Assembly: GCA_963850425.1 (NCBI GenBank) | Contig: CAWKLF010000003.1 | Span: forward strand, 186,001-250,000 | Reading direction: 5' to 3' | Length of the DNA: 64,000 nucleotides | DNA from: Gp1-AA133 sp963850425 | Lineage (GTDB): Bacteria > Acidobacteriota > Terriglobia > Terriglobales > Acidobacteriaceae | In this document: positions 54,092 to 62,058 of the stretch, piece after piece | How the letters are laid out: the number at the start of each line of letters is the position of its first letter | How positions within the stretch are numbered: the first letter of the stretch is position 1 | Notes under the pieces: generated by a model | The model's database searches: none | What the model was told of the DNA's origin: nothing | What the model saw: only the letters and a program-made list of their open reading frames with translations | Position numbers and translations under genes: made by a program

Positions 54092-54589
54092 ATGCTGGAC
54101 CACACAGAAACTCTGAAGGTCGGGGAAAGAGCTCCGGAATTTGCGCTCGAGGCCGCCAATCGCGATGGCGTTCTGACATTGTCGGGGTTTCTGCGACGTG
54201 GAGTGCTGATCGCCGAGTTTCTGCGGGGGACGTGGTGACCCAATTGCGTTCAGCGCATGGCTCAGGTCGAGTCGATCAAGGACAATATTGCGCAAGCTGG
54301 AGCCGAGCTGGCGTTCATCGCCGCACAGAAGAGGAATGGCGTGTTCAAGCCGTCCAAATTCCTGGAAAAGAACCCGGTGTCGTTTCCGTTCCTTTTGGAT
54401 GAAGACCGAGTGGTTACCAAGAACTATGGGTTGTATCACCTGATTGGCATGGATGCGCTGAACATCGCGCACCCTGCGACGCTGGTCATCGATTGCGGTC
54501 GAACCGTGCAGTACATCTATCGCGGCGATAACCAGCATGATCGGGGACCGTTGCCGGACGTCATGGCAGCGGTGAAGAAACTGGGCTAA
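54092..54589 (+). CDS. Peroxiredoxin-like redoxin with in-frame TGA, candidate selenoprotein (UPNC)
   Basis: Read with TGA 54236-54238 as one residue, this is a complete 165-aa AhpC/TSA-type protein: LKVGERAPEFALEAANRDG, then EFLRGTW-U-PNCVQRM, FPFLLDEDRVVTKNYGLY and PATLVIDCGRTVQYIY. Relatives have RGTWCPNC at the active site, so the TGA stands exactly in the position of the first Cys of CxxC (residue 49), and Cys52 is kept. The frame before and after is identical and no other damage is present. A hairpin that could be a SECIS begins at the TGA. Automatic callers would cut it into 54092-54238 or start it at ATG 54257. The alternative is a simple nonsense mutation (TGC to TGA). No sel genes are in the window. 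Confidence 0.78.
54236..54268 (+). promoter_or_regulatory. Candidate bacterial SECIS hairpin at the TGA
   Basis: GACC (54237-54240) pairs with GGTC (54265-54268), and the upper stem TGCG (54245-54248) pairs with CGCA (54254-54257) around the loop TTCAG. CCA (54240-54242) can also pair with TGG (54258-54260), leaving an AT bulge. The UGA thus lies at the base of a stem-loop with a G in a small apical loop, as expected for bacterial SECIS elements. Confidence 0.5.
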
Positions 54590-54650
54590 CCGTCTTACGG
54601 AGCCGGTCTTGAGCAACCACAAGGAATTCCATGAATTCGCAGGAGGAGTT

Positions 54651-55283
54651 ATGAGGAAGTTGTTGGGAAGCTTGAGCGTGTTGCTTTTGGCCGTCTCGGT
54701 CTGGGCGCAAAGCGGCGTTTCCGTACCCGAAGGGACCCCGTTAAAAGTGAATCTGCAAACCACGATTTCGACCTTCAGCAGCAAAGTGGGGGATCCGTTT
54801 CAGGGGAAAATCATCGACCCGGTAGTGGTCGACAGCAAAACTGTGATTCCGGCGGGCGCATTGGTGGAAGGCCGGGTCACCAAGCTGACCGAACCACGGC
54901 GCATCTCCGGGAAGCCGACCATTGGCATCTTGCCTGAGCAGATTGTCCTGCCCGACGGCCAGCGCTTCATGCTGAATGCCGTGCTGGTCGACACCAACAT
55001 CAGCGGAACCGACGTTACTGAAGAAGGTATGTTCAAGGGCTCGGGCCATGACCGGCGGGATCAGATCGAAGTCGCCGGAGGGGCAGGCGCGGGAATGCTG
55101 CTGGGTGGATTAATTGGCGGCGGCCCCGGAGTGTTAATCGGAGGCGCCATTGGGGCCGGAGCAACCAGCACCCACTGGCTCGTCCAGCACCGGTCGGCCG
55201 TGCTACCTGCCGGAACACAGTTGATGATGGAATTGAGCCGCCCAATGACGATGTCAATAACGGCGGCTGGGGCGGGACAGTAG
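54651..55283 (+). CDS. Exported protein with glycine-zipper segment (210 aa)
   Basis: ATG 54651 has a very strong AGGAGGAG site. A signal peptide (LGSLSVLLLAVSVWAQ) leads to a beta domain (VSVPEGTPLKVNLQTTIST, GDPFQGKIIDPVVVDSKTVIPAGALVEGRVT) of a type common in Acidobacteria secreted proteins. Residues about 145-175 are a glycine zipper (GGAGAGMLLGGLIGGGPGVL) that could insert in a membrane. The function is unknown. It starts 61 bases after the candidate selenoprotein and may share its transcript; the terminator at 55316 ends the unit. Confidence 0.78.
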   Translation: MRKLLGSLSVLLLAVSVWAQSGVSVPEGTPLKVNLQTTISTFSSKVGDPFQGKIIDPVVVDSKTVIPAGALVEGRVTKLTEPRRISGKPTIGILPEQIVLPDGQRFMLNAVLVDTNISGTDVTEEGMFKGSGHDRRDQIEVAGGAGAGMLLGGLIGGGPGVLIGGAIGAGATSTHWLVQHRSAVLPAGTQLMMELSRPMTMSITAAGAGQ

Positions 55284-55315
55284 AAAGGCAGTTCTCGGTA
55301 TCTGAAGAACTTTCT

Positions 55316-55340
55316 CCCGGAGCGTTGCTCCGGGTTTTTT
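55316..55340 (+). terminator. Rho-independent terminator
   Basis: CCCGGAGC pairs with GCTCCGGG across GTT and is followed by six T. It ends the unit of the 54092 and 54651 genes; the GH57 gene converges from the right. Confidence 0.93.
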
Positions 55341-55378
55341 ATTTCCGGAAGCCGCTCTTCAATGTGACTACGCGCCCC

Positions 55379-57622
55379 TCAGTACATCGACATCAACTCC
55401 CCTTCTTCCAGAAGATAAAGTTCGATCCATCCTTCCAGGGGCAAAACATCCACAGGAAGGCGGTTCTGCCAAAGACTCAAGCGGAGTCGAATACGATTCG
55501 CTTGAGCATTTCCCGCTTGCCTTTCTTTTTCGCCGGCAGGTCCGGCCGCCAGCCCGATCAACGGCACGCGGAACTCGAAGTTGCGCACCAGCGCCACCTT
55601 GGCTCCCTCCTCGCCAGTTGGTTGCAAACAGCCTGTCTGGTCAGGTGCGCTTAGTTTCCACTCAACAACTTTGCGTTCTTTGATCACCACATCCATCCGC
55701 AAGACTTTGCGCGGCGCCAACTCGTGAGCTGCCCACGATTCCAGGTTCACGACGATTTCAAACTGCATCTCGGGAATCTGGCCTTTGAAATCGAGCCGCC
55801 CGTACACATACGCCTCGTCGATGCCGGCATGCACCGAATCGAGCAGAAACTGTTTGCCGTGCATTGCGCCCGCCCGGTGGTCGGCCGTGTAGATGGCCGA
55901 CCCCATCCACTCAAAGTATCGAATCATGTCGCCCGTAATGCGCGGGTGGATGTAGGCCGTCTGCGGTGTAAAAGATGGCCGGGCAACGATGCCGCTGATT
56001 GGCTGGGCTAAGTGGTCGGGTGGCGCGGCACCCAGTGCCTGATACACGTTAGAGAGATGCTTACGGTAAAGCTCGTCGAAGTCGCGGTCGTTGGCGGAGT
56101 GGTGTTCCGGCCCGTACCACCAGTTCCAGTCGCTGCCTTCCGCGATTAGTAACTCCTCGTAAGCCAGTTTGCGTTGGACCTCGGTACAGAGCGGCGCGTG
56201 CTCATCGTAAAAATTGCGCGCCTGGTAGAGGTAATCCCACGAGCGATTGTCTTCCGGGGCTCCGATCCAGACGTTGAAGTTCGCGGAAATCCATGAGCCC
56301 GGGTCGATCGAGGCAAGCTGTCCGAAATTGCGATGGCGCGCAATTGCCTCTGAAATGGTCAGCGCTTCGATGCCGGGCGTAGTTTGCAGCTTCTCGTAAA
56401 ACCGGCGCAGGAACTCGCGACCCGACTTTGGGTAGTATTCCCAGGCATTTTCGCCGTCGAGAATGATGGAGAGGACCGCGTCCTCGCCGCGATCGAGTAT
56501 CGGTTGCGCCGCTCTCTGGATATTCTGTAGGAGATGTTTTGCGGCTTCGCTGGCTGGCATGCCCGAGTACACAAAGCCGATCAGATCGGAGATGGTGTGG
56601 TCGCGAAAGACCATATTCATCTCGGACGTGCCGTTCTCGTACCGGTAGATCGTGTACAACCTCTCCGCCAGGTGTTTGGCAAGGCGGCCTTCGCCGTCGC
56701 GCGCAAAGAAAAGCCCTGTGCTACGGCCTAAAATTCCCTCATCGGTCGCCATCCAATTCACGCCCAGATCATGGGCAATCGCAATTGCCTCTTCGGAGAC
56801 ACTGCCCTCCGAAGGCCACATGCCCTTCGGCCGAATCCCAAACACCTTTTCATGCAAGTCGAGGCCGCGACGAATTTGATCGCGCGCATCTTCCGGACGA
56901 CGAAAACGGTTTTGCGGCAAAGGCAGGCCGGGCGTGGAGATCGCGCCAATATTCGTGTCACACAATAGAGGCAGAATCGGATGGAAAAAGGGGGAAGTGG
57001 AAATCTCGATGGAACCGTTCTGCGCGGCGTCCGCGTGCGCCGGCAGCACCTGGGCCATTATTTCCCTTTCCTTGTCGATCACGAAGCGCTGGTCGTCGAG
57101 CGAGTAGTTCCGCTCCTTGCGAATCAATTCCGCAACGTAGGGATCTTCGAGAAAATACTCGTCGAACCACGCGATTTGAGAAAGAACCTGCAGGTCCGTG
57201 AAGTCCTGGGACTGGAAAAATTTTTCAGACCGCTCAGGCGAATCTCCCGCGCTGCGGAAGCGCTCCCATAATTCACGGTAGCGAGGATACCGCCCGATCA
57301 GGTTGATCGGATTCGCTTGAAAAAGGTATTGCAGAGCAAAGCGCCGCTCGTCCAGGCTGAGATCCGCCGCCGGACGCGCCGCTATCTGCAGGAATGGATC
57401 CTGGGCCGTTCCCGCGACGTAATCCTGTATCTGGGTAATAAGGGAGGGGACAAGATTGAAGTTCTGGTGAACGTTCGGGAATTCGTCCAGCAGTTTGACC
57501 ATCCCGTAGTAGTCTTTGAGGGCGTGCAAACGGACCCAAGGCAAACGATATTCGTTGATCACCAGGTTCTTGTAATAAGGCTGGTGCTGGTGCCACAGGA
57601 GGACGACGCGCAACACGGGCAT
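55379..57622 (-). CDS. Glycoside hydrolase family 57 alpha-glucan enzyme
   Basis: The 747-aa cytoplasmic protein starts VLRVVLLWHQHQPYY, the HQHQP motif of GH57. GMWPSEGSVSEEAI and LGVNWMATDEGIL (catalytic Glu region) and LSIILDGENAWEYYPKSG (Asp) are the other conserved regions. GH57 includes amylases, amylopullulanases, 4-alpha-glucanotransferases and branching enzymes. The C-terminal 200 residues form a separate beta domain. It is divergent from glgB, 119 bases away, so glycogen or maltodextrin turnover is the likely setting. The exact activity is not readable from motifs alone. Confidence 0.9.
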   Translation of the reverse strand: MPVLRVVLLWHQHQPYYKNLVINEYRLPWVRLHALKDYYGMVKLLDEFPNVHQNFNLVPSLITQIQDYVAGTAQDPFLQIAARPAADLSLDERRFALQYLFQANPINLIGRYPRYRELWERFRSAGDSPERSEKFFQSQDFTDLQVLSQIAWFDEYFLEDPYVAELIRKERNYSLDDQRFVIDKEREIMAQVLPAHADAAQNGSIEISTSPFFHPILPLLCDTNIGAISTPGLPLPQNRFRRPEDARDQIRRGLDLHEKVFGIRPKGMWPSEGSVSEEAIAIAHDLGVNWMATDEGILGRSTGLFFARDGEGRLAKHLAERLYTIYRYENGTSEMNMVFRDHTISDLIGFVYSGMPASEAAKHLLQNIQRAAQPILDRGEDAVLSIILDGENAWEYYPKSGREFLRRFYEKLQTTPGIEALTISEAIARHRNFGQLASIDPGSWISANFNVWIGAPEDNRSWDYLYQARNFYDEHAPLCTEVQRKLAYEELLIAEGSDWNWWYGPEHHSANDRDFDELYRKHLSNVYQALGAAPPDHLAQPISGIVARPSFTPQTAYIHPRITGDMIRYFEWMGSAIYTADHRAGAMHGKQFLLDSVHAGIDEAYVYGRLDFKGQIPEMQFEIVVNLESWAAHELAPRKVLRMDVVIKERKVVEWKLSAPDQTGCLQPTGEEGAKVALVRNFEFRVPLIGLAAGPAGEKERQAGNAQANRIRLRLSLWQNRLPVDVLPLEGWIELYLLEEGELMSMY

Positions 57623-57741
57623 GAAGAGTAGACTCTCGCTCCAGAAGCCGATGGGGAATCCTGCAGTCTAGCACGGAGGCGCGGCCAACCGTTGATAGTC
57701 TAAGATGTCCTCTGCAGCGCGCCCGGCGCCCGCGAAGACCT
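57623..57741. promoter_or_regulatory. Divergent promoter region GH57 / glgB
   Basis: The 119 bases must hold both promoters, so the two glucan genes are likely coregulated. Boxes were not assigned with confidence. Confidence 0.45.
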
Positions 57742-59676
57742 ATGAGCCAACGCATCGAAACACCCGCCAGCCCGGTTCACTACGATGTCTCGCTGCTCAG
57801 CGATCAAGACCTCTACCTTTTCAACGAAGGCAGCCACTATCGCATGTACGAGAAGATGGGTGCGCATGTAATGGATCCGGGAAGCGGTGCGGGCACCTGT
57901 TTTAGTGTGTGGGCGCCGAACGCACGCGAGGTTGCAGTCATCGGCGGCTTCAACCAGTGGAATCCAAAGACGCATCGGTTGCGGTCCCGCGGAAGTTCCG
58001 GAATCTGGGAAGGCTTTGTGCCGGGTGTGGGCAAGGGCGCGCTCTACAAATTCCACATCGAGTCGCACCATCACGGTCACCGCGCTGACAAGGCCGACCC
58101 CTATGGATTGCTCCACGAAAAGCCGCCGCGTACCGCATCGGTAGTGTGGGATCTGGACTATCAATGGAATGATCGCGACTGGATGGTCAATCGAGCCGCG
58201 CCGAACTCTCTGAAGGCGCCCATCTTGACCTACGAGTGTCACCTCGGGTCATGGATGCGAGTCGCTGAGGACCACAACCGGCCCATGACCTACCGTGAGA
58301 CGGCGCCCAAACTGGCCGAGTATCTGAATTACATGGGATTTACCCATGTCGAATTTCTACCGATAATGGAGCATCCGTTCTTTGGCTCCTGGGGATACCA
58401 GACCACGGGTTACTTCGCTCCCACTTCGCGTTTCGGTACGCCGCAGGATTTCATGTACCTGGTCGACTACCTGCACCAGCATGGCATCGCTGTGATTCTG
58501 GATTGGGTTCCGTCGCACTTTCCATCCGATGGGCATGGTCTCGCCTACTTCGATGGCACGCACTTGTTCGAGCACGCGGACTCGCGCCAGGGCTTTCATC
58601 CTGACTGGAAGACTTACATCTTCAATTACGGGCGCAGTGAAGTGCGCAGCTTTCTGATGTCGAACGCCATGTTCTGGCTGGACAAATACCACGCGGACGG
58701 CCTGCGGGTCGACGCGGTCGCCTCCATGCTTTATCTCGATTATTCACGCAAGGAGGACCAGTGGATCCCGAACAAATATGGCGGACGGGAAAATCTTGAA
58801 GCCATCGACTTCCTGCGTCGCTTCAACGAAGAGGCCTACAAAGAACATGCCGACATCCAGACCATTGCGGAGGAGTCGACAGCCTGGCCGATGGTCTCAC
58901 GCCCCGTATATGTGGGCGGCCTCGGCTTTGGCATGAAGTGGGACATGGGATGGATGCACGACACCCTGAAGTATTTTCACGAAGATCCCATCCACCGCCA
59001 GTACCACCACAATTTGCTTACCTTCCGCATGCTGTACGGTTTCACCGAAAATTTCGTGCTGCCGCTTTCGCACGATGAAGTCGTGCATGGCAAGGGTTCC
59101 CTGCTCAACAAAATGCCCGGTGACGAGTGGCAGAAGTTCGCAAACCTGCGCTTGTTGTTCGGGTACATGTACGCGCAACCCGGCAAGAAGCTTGTATTCA
59201 TGGGCGGGGAGTTTGGCCAGTCCAATGAATGGTCCCACGACCGCGCGCTCGACTGGTGGCTGCTGCAGTTTCCCGTGCATCGCGGAGCACAGAGCTGGTT
59301 GCGCGATCTTAACAAGCTCTATCGCACCGAAAAGGCGTTGCATGAACTGGACAGCGATCCTGCCGGTTTTGAGTGGGTCGACTGCAATGATGCCCCCATG
59401 AGCGTCGTGTCCTTGTTGCGAAAGGGAAAGTCGGCGAAAGATGTGATGCTGGTGGCCTGTAATTTCACACCAGTTCCCCGAGCAAAATATCGGGTGGGTG
59501 TTCCTGCGGGCGGATGGTGGAAGGAACGCCTTAACAGTGATGGCACCGAATATGCCGGAAGCGGCATAGGAAACGGCGGCGGCGTGATGGCGGAGCCGAT
59601 CCCGCAACATGGACGGCCGTTTTCGCTTGAATTGACACTGCCACCGCTGGCGGCGGTGTTCTTCAAGCTGGAGTAA
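57742..59676 (+). CDS. glgB: 1,4-alpha-glucan branching enzyme (GH13)
   Basis: GlgB makes alpha-1,6 branches in glycogen. The 644-aa protein has the CBM48 part (CFSVWAPNAREVAVIGGFNQWNP) and the GH13 barrel: GIAVILDWVPSHFPSD, HADGLRVDAVASMLYLDY (nucleophile Asp), QTIAEESTAWP (acid/base Glu) and LPLSHDEVVHGKGSL (Asp). FGQSNEWSHDRALDWWLL is typical of GlgB. It lacks the extra N1 domain of the 728-aa E. coli enzyme, as in many bacteria. It is divergent from the GH57 gene. Confidence 0.97.
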   Translation: MSQRIETPASPVHYDVSLLSDQDLYLFNEGSHYRMYEKMGAHVMDPGSGAGTCFSVWAPNAREVAVIGGFNQWNPKTHRLRSRGSSGIWEGFVPGVGKGALYKFHIESHHHGHRADKADPYGLLHEKPPRTASVVWDLDYQWNDRDWMVNRAAPNSLKAPILTYECHLGSWMRVAEDHNRPMTYRETAPKLAEYLNYMGFTHVEFLPIMEHPFFGSWGYQTTGYFAPTSRFGTPQDFMYLVDYLHQHGIAVILDWVPSHFPSDGHGLAYFDGTHLFEHADSRQGFHPDWKTYIFNYGRSEVRSFLMSNAMFWLDKYHADGLRVDAVASMLYLDYSRKEDQWIPNKYGGRENLEAIDFLRRFNEEAYKEHADIQTIAEESTAWPMVSRPVYVGGLGFGMKWDMGWMHDTLKYFHEDPIHRQYHHNLLTFRMLYGFTENFVLPLSHDEVVHGKGSLLNKMPGDEWQKFANLRLLFGYMYAQPGKKLVFMGGEFGQSNEWSHDRALDWWLLQFPVHRGAQSWLRDLNKLYRTEKALHELDSDPAGFEWVDCNDAPMSVVSLLRKGKSAKDVMLVACNFTPVPRAKYRVGVPAGGWWKERLNSDGTEYAGSGIGNGGGVMAEPIPQHGRPFSLELTLPPLAAVFFKLE

Positions 59677-59699
59677 TGGGAATTTGCAGCGTGGCCCGG

Positions 59700-60170
59700 C
59701 TACTTCAGGAGCCGCGGGAGCGCGTAGACCGCAAGCGCTATGCTGGCCAGCACCGAACCCAACGGGGCATAGCGCCGCGGATTAAACTTCGCCGGGTGCG
59801 CCTGGTATTTCGCGAGCGTCGACTCGATCTGCTCAACCAATTTGGTCGAGGACGTTCCCTTGGCAACCGTCGCGTCCACGCCGACGGGCGGTCGTTGTTG
59901 CACGGCGGAGGAGCCCGACACCAGCAGGACTGGCAGTTCAGGACGCATCTTTTTCAGACGCAGCGCCAGCTCAGCGCCCGTCATCCCGGGCATCTCGAAG
60001 TCGGTTAACACGGCATCCACTTTGCGGGAAAGGAATATCTTGAGGGCTTGCTTCGCGGTCGCGGCCACCGTCACGTCGTAACCGTAGCTGCCTAGCAGGT
60101 TTTTGTAGAACTGGCGAAATGCCGAATCATCGTCCACGCACAGCAATCGTCGCCGCATCATTCTCTGCAT
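59700..60170 (-). CDS. Response-regulator receiver with C-terminal membrane helix
   Basis: ATG 60170 follows GGGGGA. The 156-aa product has a full receiver: LLCVDDDSAFRQFYKNLL, VDAVLTDFEMPGMTGAEL (phospho-Asp), LPVLLVSGSSA (Ser) and VDATVAKGTSS (Lys). In place of an output domain it ends with a single hydrophobic helix (PLGSVLASIALAVYALPRLLK). A membrane-bound receiver is rare. It is convergent with glgB and has no kinase beside it. Confidence 0.85.
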   Translation of the reverse strand: MQRMMRRRLLCVDDDSAFRQFYKNLLGSYGYDVTVAATAKQALKIFLSRKVDAVLTDFEMPGMTGAELALRLKKMRPELPVLLVSGSSAVQQRPPVGVDATVAKGTSSTKLVEQIESTLAKYQAHPAKFNPRRYAPLGSVLASIALAVYALPRLLK

Positions 60171-60478
60171 CGTCCCCCGCCTTTGAAGTCCGTTGGGGCA
60201 TAAATACAACAAGCCGACCAAACCTGTGCATGTTTGCTGCCATAACTTAGTCTTGGGCACAGAACAACTTACGGTCTTCTGTGGAGAAAAACGAAGGCAA
60301 TTCTGCCATTTAGTGGGCAAAAAAGTCTTCCGCTTGGAATCGGGTATTTAGTGTAGGAGCAAGATTGTCACCGCTGAAGCGCCGCATACGCCAATAGTCC
60401 CAGTGGATGGAACATACCGACCCTCAGTACCGCTGGGACCGTCCGGCACATGTTTCGAATCAACGCCCGTCACGCGTC
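60171..60478. other. Intergenic region without a gene
   Basis: The 308 bases lie upstream of the receiver gene and behind dinB. No ORF with ribosome site, no repeat and no terminator stand out. Confidence 0.5.
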
Positions 60479-61741
60479 TCAGGTAGCGTCTCCCTTCTTC
60501 TTGGATTCTTTCCCGGGCAGGCTCGCCGGATTCTCGTGCGTGCGCTCACGGAAGGTGCCCTGCATTCCCCCTGCGAGGCCTACGCTTTTTTCGCCGTAAC
60601 GGTCGCGCAGTTTGTCGGCGGCCGCCAAGGCTTGTTGCCAGCGTTGGTGACGGCCGTCGTCCAGTAAGTCCATCTGGCTGGCGGGAGCTTCTTCGAACGA
60701 AGAAACTTGCACCCCGAGAAGTCGCACCGGCGCGCTTTTTTTCCAGTTATTGCGAAAGAGTGTACGGATTTGCTGGAAGATTTCCGTATCCAACTGAGTG
60801 GGCGTGGCGATCGAGTGGGCACGCGTTATGGTCGTGAAATCTTTGTAGCGGAGTTTGAGCTGAATCGTGCGGGCGTGCAGTGCATGTTCGCGGAGGCGGC
60901 GCGCGACCATCTCGGTCAGGCGCATCAAGGTGGATTCAAGTTGCGCAGGGTCGGCCGTGTCTTGGTTGAAGGTGTGCTCGTGGCTAATCGACTGGGGATC
61001 TTCGCGCTCGCCGACCTCGGCGTCAAACCACCCGCCCGCATCTTCGCCACGCGCTTTGCCCGCCAGCGCCAGTCCCCACTTTCCGAAACGCTCTTCCAGC
61101 ACCGCTTCTTCGAGGGCTGCAAGATCGGAGACTTGCCGTATGCCCATTGCATGAAGGTTTTGCTCCATCACTTTGCCGACGCCTGGGATGTCGCGCACAT
61201 CGAGCGGCGCAAGAAACTTGGCTTCCTGTCCGGGGACTACCCATAAAACACCGTTCGGCTTGGCCTTTGCGGATCCGACCTTGGCAATGAGCCGCGAGCT
61301 GCCAATACCGATCGAGCAGTCGAGTCGCGTCGTGCTCTTCATTTTCGTATGCAGGGAGTGGGCCGCCCGCAAGGGCGCGCCGTGGAGACGCTGCGTTCCC
61401 GTCATGTCCAGATAAGCTTCGTCGATCGAGGCCATCTCGACCAAAGGGGAGAAAGTGGTTAAAACGTTGTGCACCTTTTCAGAACACTCGCGATAGCGAT
61501 CCGGGTGGCCATCTACGAAGATTGCGTGCGGGCAAAGCTTCGCGGCCGTACGCAACGGCATCGCGGAATGCACGCCGAATTTGCGCGCTTCATAGGACGC
61601 GGCCGAGACTACGCCACGCTCGTCACGCTGCCCGCCTACGACCACAGCCTTCCCCTTCAGCGAAGGATCTGACAGTTCTTCAACCGACACGAAGAAGGCA
61701 TCCATGTCGACGTGGAAGATGGTTTTGGTCGTCGACTCCAT
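60479..61741 (-). CDS. dinB: DNA polymerase IV (Y-family, translesion)
   Basis: The 420-aa enzyme copies damaged DNA with low fidelity. FHVDMDAFFVSVEE and EMASIDEAYLDMTG hold the catalytic acidic residues, VSAASYEARKFGVHSAMP is the fingers region, and DIPGVGKVMEQNLHAMGI is the helix-hairpin-helix. A C-terminal little-finger domain is present. The tail KESKKKGDAT is basic; I did not see a clear beta-clamp motif at the very end. SOS control is usual in the family, but no LexA box was identified. Confidence 0.95.
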   Translation of the reverse strand: MESTTKTIFHVDMDAFFVSVEELSDPSLKGKAVVVGGQRDERGVVSAASYEARKFGVHSAMPLRTAAKLCPHAIFVDGHPDRYRECSEKVHNVLTTFSPLVEMASIDEAYLDMTGTQRLHGAPLRAAHSLHTKMKSTTRLDCSIGIGSSRLIAKVGSAKAKPNGVLWVVPGQEAKFLAPLDVRDIPGVGKVMEQNLHAMGIRQVSDLAALEEAVLEERFGKWGLALAGKARGEDAGGWFDAEVGEREDPQSISHEHTFNQDTADPAQLESTLMRLTEMVARRLREHALHARTIQLKLRYKDFTTITRAHSIATPTQLDTEIFQQIRTLFRNNWKKSAPVRLLGVQVSSFEEAPASQMDLLDDGRHQRWQQALAAADKLRDRYGEKSVGLAGGMQGTFRERTHENPASLPGKESKKKGDAT

Positions 61742-61821
61742 AGAAGAGAAGGCGAAAAGGCCAAAAAGATTCTACCAGTGTTCAGCAGGCGGCTTTGAGC
61801 GCCTGTAGTCTCAAGCAACTG

Positions 61822-62041
61822 TTCAGCTTGCGTTAAGGTCTTCAGTCTTCATCATCAGTTCCGCGGCAAGCTCAAAGGCTTAACGGACTTCACAAAATGC
61901 GGAAGAGTCTGGCTGGCATCCGGTCGTAGGAGAGCACGACTCAGTCACGCCCAAAAGACCCAGACTGGGCGCTCGAGCCGTCGAGGTTCACTTCTGATTA
62001 CAGGAAGTAAATCAAAAGGCGCCGCATGCGGCGCCTTTTTT
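61822..62041 (+). ncRNA. Candidate structured small RNA ending in a terminator
   Basis: The gap between two minus-strand genes has several perfect stems on the plus strand: AGCTTGC 61825 with GCAAGCT 61866, or alternatively CGTTAAG 61831 with CTTAACG 61879; then GTCTGG 61907 with CCAGAC 61960, enclosing GTCGT 61923 with ACGAC 61936. It ends at the GC-rich hairpin and T-run at 62013-62040. The first two stems exclude each other, as in a switch. No known RNA (6S, SRP, tmRNA, RNase P) is recognised. No ORF fits. Confidence 0.3.
62013..62040. terminator. Bidirectional Rho-independent terminator
   Basis: GGCGCCGC and GCGGCGCC pair with AAAA on one side and TTTTTT on the other, so it can work on both strands. 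On the minus strand it ends the AAA+ gene (stop at 62059); on the plus strand it would end the candidate RNA. Confidence 0.88.
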
Positions 62042-62058
62042 CGAGCGAGACGATTGAT

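Noticed and set aside
53777..54784. Upstream extension of the eno frame by over 300 codons
   Set aside because: The extension has no enolase similarity and crosses the divergent gene; the conserved N-terminus begins at ATG 53776.
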